64,000 nt of DNA from UBA4421 sp002470275 (GTDB taxonomy: Bacteria; Pseudomonadota; Gammaproteobacteria; Pseudomonadales; Azotimanducaceae). Within the stretch, counting starts at the first letter, position 1. Each line of letters opens with the position of its first letter. Positions 60,640 through 64,000 of the stretch are shown here, piece after piece. Location of the stretch: positions 3,344 through 67,343 of the forward strand of contig CAJXDR010000010.1 of the NCBI GenBank assembly GCA_913052345.1, in the 5' to 3' direction. A program made the translations under genes and the position numbers. The notes under the pieces were generated by a model that did no database searches, was not told the DNA's origin, and worked only from the letters and a program-made list of their open reading frames with translations.

Positions 60640-61924
60640 CGCTATTCCCTGTGGGCGTCGGCGCCTCCTTTGGCTTGCGCTGATCGTGTTGTCCCCGCTG
60701 GCTTGGGCTGCCAAGGGCGAGGTCGATAGCGCGGGGAAAACAGATTTCGCCTATCGCTTTAAGGCATTCGCTCTAGCGGATGAGCTTCCTTCCTCCGACT
60801 TAAGGCATGGGCAATTAGGGTCCTCCGCCTTGGACTATGCCTCAGATTTCCGATTTCTTGTCCGCCATGATGTAGGCAACTGGCGCGTTGTGCTGGACCA
60901 TACGGTAATGCTTCAGGGGGGCGACAGCGTGTTTGGCGGCGGTGTCGATAATGAACAGCTGGTGGTGAGTGATGCCGGGCGCTGGGTGAATCTTACTTTT
61001 GACCTGGAGGAAGGCAATCGACATTGGGCGCTGCACCGCTCGGACCGTCTGAACGTTCAGTGGAGAAAGGACGATTGGGCGGTCACCCTGGGCCGGCAGG
61101 CCGTGAGCTGGGGAAGCGGGATCGTGTTCCAGCCCCTTGACCCCTTTAATCCCTTTGCCCCGACGACCGTGGATCGAGACTACAAGGCCGGCGACGATTT
61201 GCTGTTGGTGGAGAAGCTACTGGCTAATGGACAAGATCTTCAGCTGCTGCACGTGGTGCGTCGAGATGCTCAAGGCCAAGTCACCGCCGCCGCCAGCAGC
61301 AGTGCGTTCAAATGGCATGGCTATGCCGGTAATCTGGAGTTTGAACTGATCGGGGCACAACACTATGACCGGTCTTTCTGGGGCCTCAGCGGGCGTTTGC
61401 CCCTAGGCCCCGGTGTCTTGCGCACCGATATCGCGATTCGCGAAGGCTTGCCGGGCGCTGGCGGTGGTCGTCGGGTGCTGGGTATCGTCAACGCGGACGT
61501 TGCCTTTCCTCTAATGAATAGAATGGCCTATCTGTTTCTGGAGTACTTTCACAATGACTTTGGCCTGGACGATCTGCCTGCCCAGGGTGCTGCTCTACCC
61601 GAGGACCTGAGGGAAGCGCTGCAGCGGGGAGAGGTGTTTAACCTGATGCGCGACTATGTTGCCTTGGGTGGAAGCTATCAGTGGCACCCTCTGTTGACCC
61701 ACACCGCTACGGTGATCGCCAATCTTCAGGATGGAAGCCGGTTGATTCAGACCCAGATAAACTATGACGCTGCCCAGAACCAAAGCCTGCAGCTTGGGTG
61801 GGTTGGTCTTGTAGGCGACCAGGGCGATGAATTTGCCCCCTTGGTCATCGCGACGGATGCATCGGGGCCCGTCACCGTTGGGGGTGGCAACAGGCTGTAT
61901 CTGCGATGGGCCATTTATCTGTAG
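60629..61924 (+). CDS. Putative outer-membrane beta-barrel protein of the LolA-like/ABC operon
   Basis: A 431-residue exported protein: signal peptide (RRLLWLALIVLSPLAWA, cleavage before AKGE). The mature part consists of alternating strands ending in RLYLRWAIYL, an aromatic-ended terminal strand typical of outer-membrane barrels. Segments WAVTLGRQAVSWGSGIVFQPLDPFNPFAPTTVDRDYKAGDD recall DUF1302-like porins. GTG 60629 overlaps the ATPase gene by 11 bp. As the last gene it could form an exit route or receiver in the outer membrane. Confidence 0.82.
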   Translation: MTTDAIPCGRRRLLWLALIVLSPLAWAAKGEVDSAGKTDFAYRFKAFALADELPSSDLRHGQLGSSALDYASDFRFLVRHDVGNWRVVLDHTVMLQGGDSVFGGGVDNEQLVVSDAGRWVNLTFDLEEGNRHWALHRSDRLNVQWRKDDWAVTLGRQAVSWGSGIVFQPLDPFNPFAPTTVDRDYKAGDDLLLVEKLLANGQDLQLLHVVRRDAQGQVTAAASSSAFKWHGYAGNLEFELIGAQHYDRSFWGLSGRLPLGPGVLRTDIAIREGLPGAGGGRRVLGIVNADVAFPLMNRMAYLFLEYFHNDFGLDDLPAQGAALPEDLREALQRGEVFNLMRDYVALGGSYQWHPLLTHTATVIANLQDGSRLIQTQINYDAAQNQSLQLGWVGLVGDQGDEFAPLVIATDASGPVTVGGGNRLYLRWAIYL

Positions 61925-61959
61925 CGCACTCTCAGATTCGGCAAGGCGAGGAATAACAA

Positions 61960-62691
61960 TTGAATGAGCGACCTACACAGGGAATCCAGCTTCCTGACGA
62001 CGCCGGCCCAGGTGACCCAGCGCGGGTCATGCTTGAGGCGCGTTTGGCCGAGGGTATGGAGCGAGGTGTCCTGCTGCTAAGACATTCCGCTCGGGAATAC
62101 CGGCGCGATATTCATGACCTCGAGAACCCGCTGACAGAGGCGGGTCGAAGCCTGGCGCTGACCCTGGGTCGGCGGCTCCCCCAAAGCGCTTTGAGGGGCT
62201 ATGCCAGTCCTGCCCATCGCTGCATCGAGACTGCCTCACTCCTAATCGAAGGCGCAAATACTCAACATCAGCGCCAGCTAGGTGAGCCCACTGCGCGGCC
62301 GGTAGAGGCATTGGGCGTGTTTTATGCGCTGGATCAGATTCGCATGTGGAAGGGTCTGCGTCAGGCTGAGGGGTTATCGGGCTATGTTGCTCAATGGGTG
62401 TACGGGGGGGTCGACAGCGCCATTATGATGGCGCCCACGTTGGCCGCTCGCTTTATTCTGGATGTCTTGCTTGCCAAGCTGGATTCACCCGGGCCACAAC
62501 AGCAGTCGCCGAGCATCGATATCTGCGTCACTCACGATATGACCATCCTAATGATGCGGCATGTTCTAGGTCTTGAACCCGTCGAGCGGGGCCCCGTCAA
62601 TTACTTAGATGGGCTGCTGCTCTATCGCGAGGATGAGCGGGTGATGCTCGCCAGCAGTTTAGGAGGTCGTGTCGTGCTCGATCCGAGCTGA
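61960..62691 (+). CDS. Histidine phosphatase superfamily protein
   Basis: A 243-residue protein with the motif LLRHSARE in place of the canonical RHG, ENPLTEAGRSLALTLGRRL, SPAHRCIETASLLIEG (phosphate-binding Arg) and the second catalytic His in CVTHDMTILMM. RHS instead of RHG occurs in divergent clades, so activity is likely. The start is TTG 61960 with GAGG at suitable distance. It may belong to the export operon (35 bp after it). The substrate is unknown. Confidence 0.82.
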   Translation: MNERPTQGIQLPDDAGPGDPARVMLEARLAEGMERGVLLLRHSAREYRRDIHDLENPLTEAGRSLALTLGRRLPQSALRGYASPAHRCIETASLLIEGANTQHQRQLGEPTARPVEALGVFYALDQIRMWKGLRQAEGLSGYVAQWVYGGVDSAIMMAPTLAARFILDVLLAKLDSPGPQQQSPSIDICVTHDMTILMMRHVLGLEPVERGPVNYLDGLLLYREDERVMLASSLGGRVVLDPS

Positions 62692-62699
62692 CGCGGCCG

Positions 62700-64000
62700 T
62701 TAGAACGCTGTATCCAAGCCAGATTGGTATTCTTCCAGCTCAATCCAGCGTTCCGTTGCCGTATCCAAGGCGTTCTGGGTCTCAGCTAACGTTTTAAGGA
62801 TGGGTTCGGTGACAGAAAATGCTTGATCGTAGAACCCCGGGGCGGCGGTTTCTTCGGTCAACGCCGCCAGTTTGGCTTCCAGCTCGGCAATCGTGTCCGG
62901 CAGCCCATCTAGCTCCCGCTGCAGCTTGTAGCTGAGTTTCTTTTTGGAGGAACCGTTGTTTGGCTTGGGTGATACCGGGGGTTCCGCGTCCGGGGGCAAT
63001 GACGACTCCGAGGCGATGTCGTGTTCCTCGGGCACTGCGCCTGGCCGCTGTTCCAGTATCGACAGCCTGCGTCCCCGGCTGACCCAATCGCTGAACCCGC
63101 CCTGGTATTCAATGAGTTGGCCCTTCTCTTCAAACACTAAGGTGCTGGTCACCACGTTATCCACGAAGTCCCGGTCATGGCTGACCACGATCAGCGTGCC
63201 AGCATATTCAACCAGCTTTTCTTCCAGCACCTCCAGCATCTCAATGTCCAGGTCGTTGGTGGGTTCGTCCAGCACCATGAGGTTGTTGGTCTGGGTAAAG
63301 AGTTTGGCCAACAGCACCCGGTTAACCTCCCCACCAGAAAGGTACTTGATAGCCGTGCGCGCGCGTTCTGGGGTGAACAAAAAACCCTTGAGATAGCCGA
63401 TGACGTGGCGGTCGCTCCCGTTCATAGGGATATAGTCTTTGCCGTTGGCCACATTGAATGCCACGCTCTTGTCCCACTCCAGACCGTCGCGGACCTGGTC
63501 GAAGTAACCCACGGTGAGATTGGTGCCGATTTTGACCGACCCACTGTCTGGCTTTAGCTGGCCCAACAAAATGCGCAGCAGAGTGGTTTTCCCGACGCCG
63601 TTGTTGCCAATGATCCCGATGCGGTCACCCCGCATGATCTTTAGCTTGAAGTTGTTCAACAGCCGCGTGCCTTCGTAGCCGTGGGTGAGGGCTCGGGCCT
63701 CGATGACCTTGCGCCCGGATTCCTCGCTAGCTGCAATTTGAATCTGCGCCTTCCCTTGTTTGGAAAGGCGTTTCGAGCGCTCGTCACGCATGGCCTTCAG
63801 CGCGCGTACCCGGCCCTCGTTGCGAGTGCGGCGGGCCTTGATACCCTGTCGAATCCAAGCTTCTTCCTGCGCCAGACGTTTGTCGAACAGGGCGTTGCGG
63901 GTATCCTCCTCCTCCAACGCCTGTTCTTTGAGCTGCAGATAGTTTGCGTAGTCGCCGGGCCAACTGATGATACGTCCGCGGTCGATCTCGACAATGCGGG
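62700..64000 (-). CDS. uup: ABC-F ATPase Uup (N-terminal part outside window)
   Basis: Minus-strand gene whose 5' end lies beyond base 64000; about 433 C-terminal residues are present. It starts in the inter-domain linker (VEIDRGRIISWPGDYANYL, then EEEDTRNALFDKRLAQEEAWIRQGIKARRTRNEGRVRAL, the P-site-tRNA-interaction motif), followed by the second nucleotide-binding domain with Walker A GNNGVGKTT, signature YLSGGEVNRVLLAKL and Walker B LMVLDEPTNDLD, and a C-terminal coiled coil (LSYKLQRELDGLPDTIAELEAKLAAL). ABC-F proteins act on the ribosome; Uup affects transposon excision and translation. The stop is convergent with the phosphatase gene. Confidence 0.93.
   Translation of the reverse strand, partial: RIVEIDRGRIISWPGDYANYLQLKEQALEEEDTRNALFDKRLAQEEAWIRQGIKARRTRNEGRVRALKAMRDERSKRLSKQGKAQIQIAASEESGRKVIEARALTHGYEGTRLLNNFKLKIMRGDRIGIIGNNGVGKTTLLRILLGQLKPDSGSVKIGTNLTVGYFDQVRDGLEWDKSVAFNVANGKDYIPMNGSDRHVIGYLKGFLFTPERARTAIKYLSGGEVNRVLLAKLFTQTNNLMVLDEPTNDLDIEMLEVLEEKLVEYAGTLIVVSHDRDFVDNVVTSTLVFEEKGQLIEYQGGFSDWVSRGRRLSILEQRPGAVPEEHDIASESSLPPDAEPPVSPKPNNGSSKKKLSYKLQRELDGLPDTIAELEAKLAALTEETAAPGFYDQAFSVTEPILKTLAETQNALDTATERWIELEEYQSGLDTAF

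Noticed and set aside
1..64000. tRNA, rRNA, CRISPR, insertion sequence or prophage features.
   Set aside because: No tRNA T-loop/acceptor patterns, no rRNA, no regular repeat array, no transposase or integrase frames were found by eye.

Overview
The window (64 kb, GC roughly in the upper 50s by eye) looks like a chromosomal stretch of an aerobic, free-living gammaproteobacterium, probably a marine lipid/steroid-type degrader related to the Halieaceae/OM60 or Cellvibrionales groups. This rests on gene content only: paired acyl-CoA dehydrogenases, an EthA-like Baeyer-Villiger monooxygenase, a TonB-receptor remnant, many SDRs and CoA enzymes, an RND pump and a LolA-like export operon. Genes are dense and mostly intact. 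I see no tRNA, rRNA, CRISPR array, insertion sequence or prophage.

Layout. 1-6.8 kb: end of a PHP-domain protein, DAHP synthase (aroG), a decayed TonB-receptor tail, an EthA-like flavin monooxygenase, a secreted protein of unknown role and a MATE pump. 6.8-9.0 kb: a thioredoxin-fused protein followed by a UGSC-family selenoprotein, read through an in-frame UGA (8735-8737) with a candidate bacterial SECIS hairpin just downstream. 9.0-15.4 kb: SDR, CitE-like lyase, and an RND permease/adaptor pair. 15.4-17.5 kb: a minus-strand operon of halohydrin dehalogenase (both family motifs present exactly), a small unknown protein, glyoxalase I and a glutathione transferase, which reads as a halohydrin/epoxide/aldehyde detoxification unit. 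17.6-25 kb: malate synthase G, acetate-type symporter with its DUF4212 small subunit, Eis-like acetyltransferase, RsgA and a CoA-binding protein.

25-43 kb: a membrane-anchored PEGA/FGE-like protein, cysteine synthase, a coupled trio (serine hydrolase, exported M20 hydrolase, dehydrogenase), a phosphatase, a PD-(D/E)xK-like protein of the EIQT type, an EamA transporter, an acyl-CoA dehydrogenase pair, a tight dUTPase-Nudix-LLM oxidoreductase trio, a saccharopine-dehydrogenase-like reductase, a secreted multidomain redoxin/cytochrome c/copper-monooxygenase/EF-hand protein and CysZ.

43-64 kb: an aminoglycoside-phosphotransferase-fold kinase, a MerR regulator flanked on both sides by repeated ATTTGTACAGG-like boxes, acyl-CoA synthetase, CDF exporter, enoyl-CoA hydratase, SDR, histone-deacetylase-like hydrolase, CoA-transferase, oligopeptidase, an HMCES/YedK homologue, and a TetR-controlled export operon (LolA-like carrier, two FtsX-type permeases, ATPase, outer-membrane barrel), closing with a phosphatase and a truncated ABC-F ATPase (Uup).

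The two strongest points for follow-up are the UGSC selenoprotein locus and the halohydrin dehalogenase operon. Next come the copper monooxygenase fusion, the MerR box array and the LolA-like ABC operon. All assignments come from reading the sequence; no database search was run.
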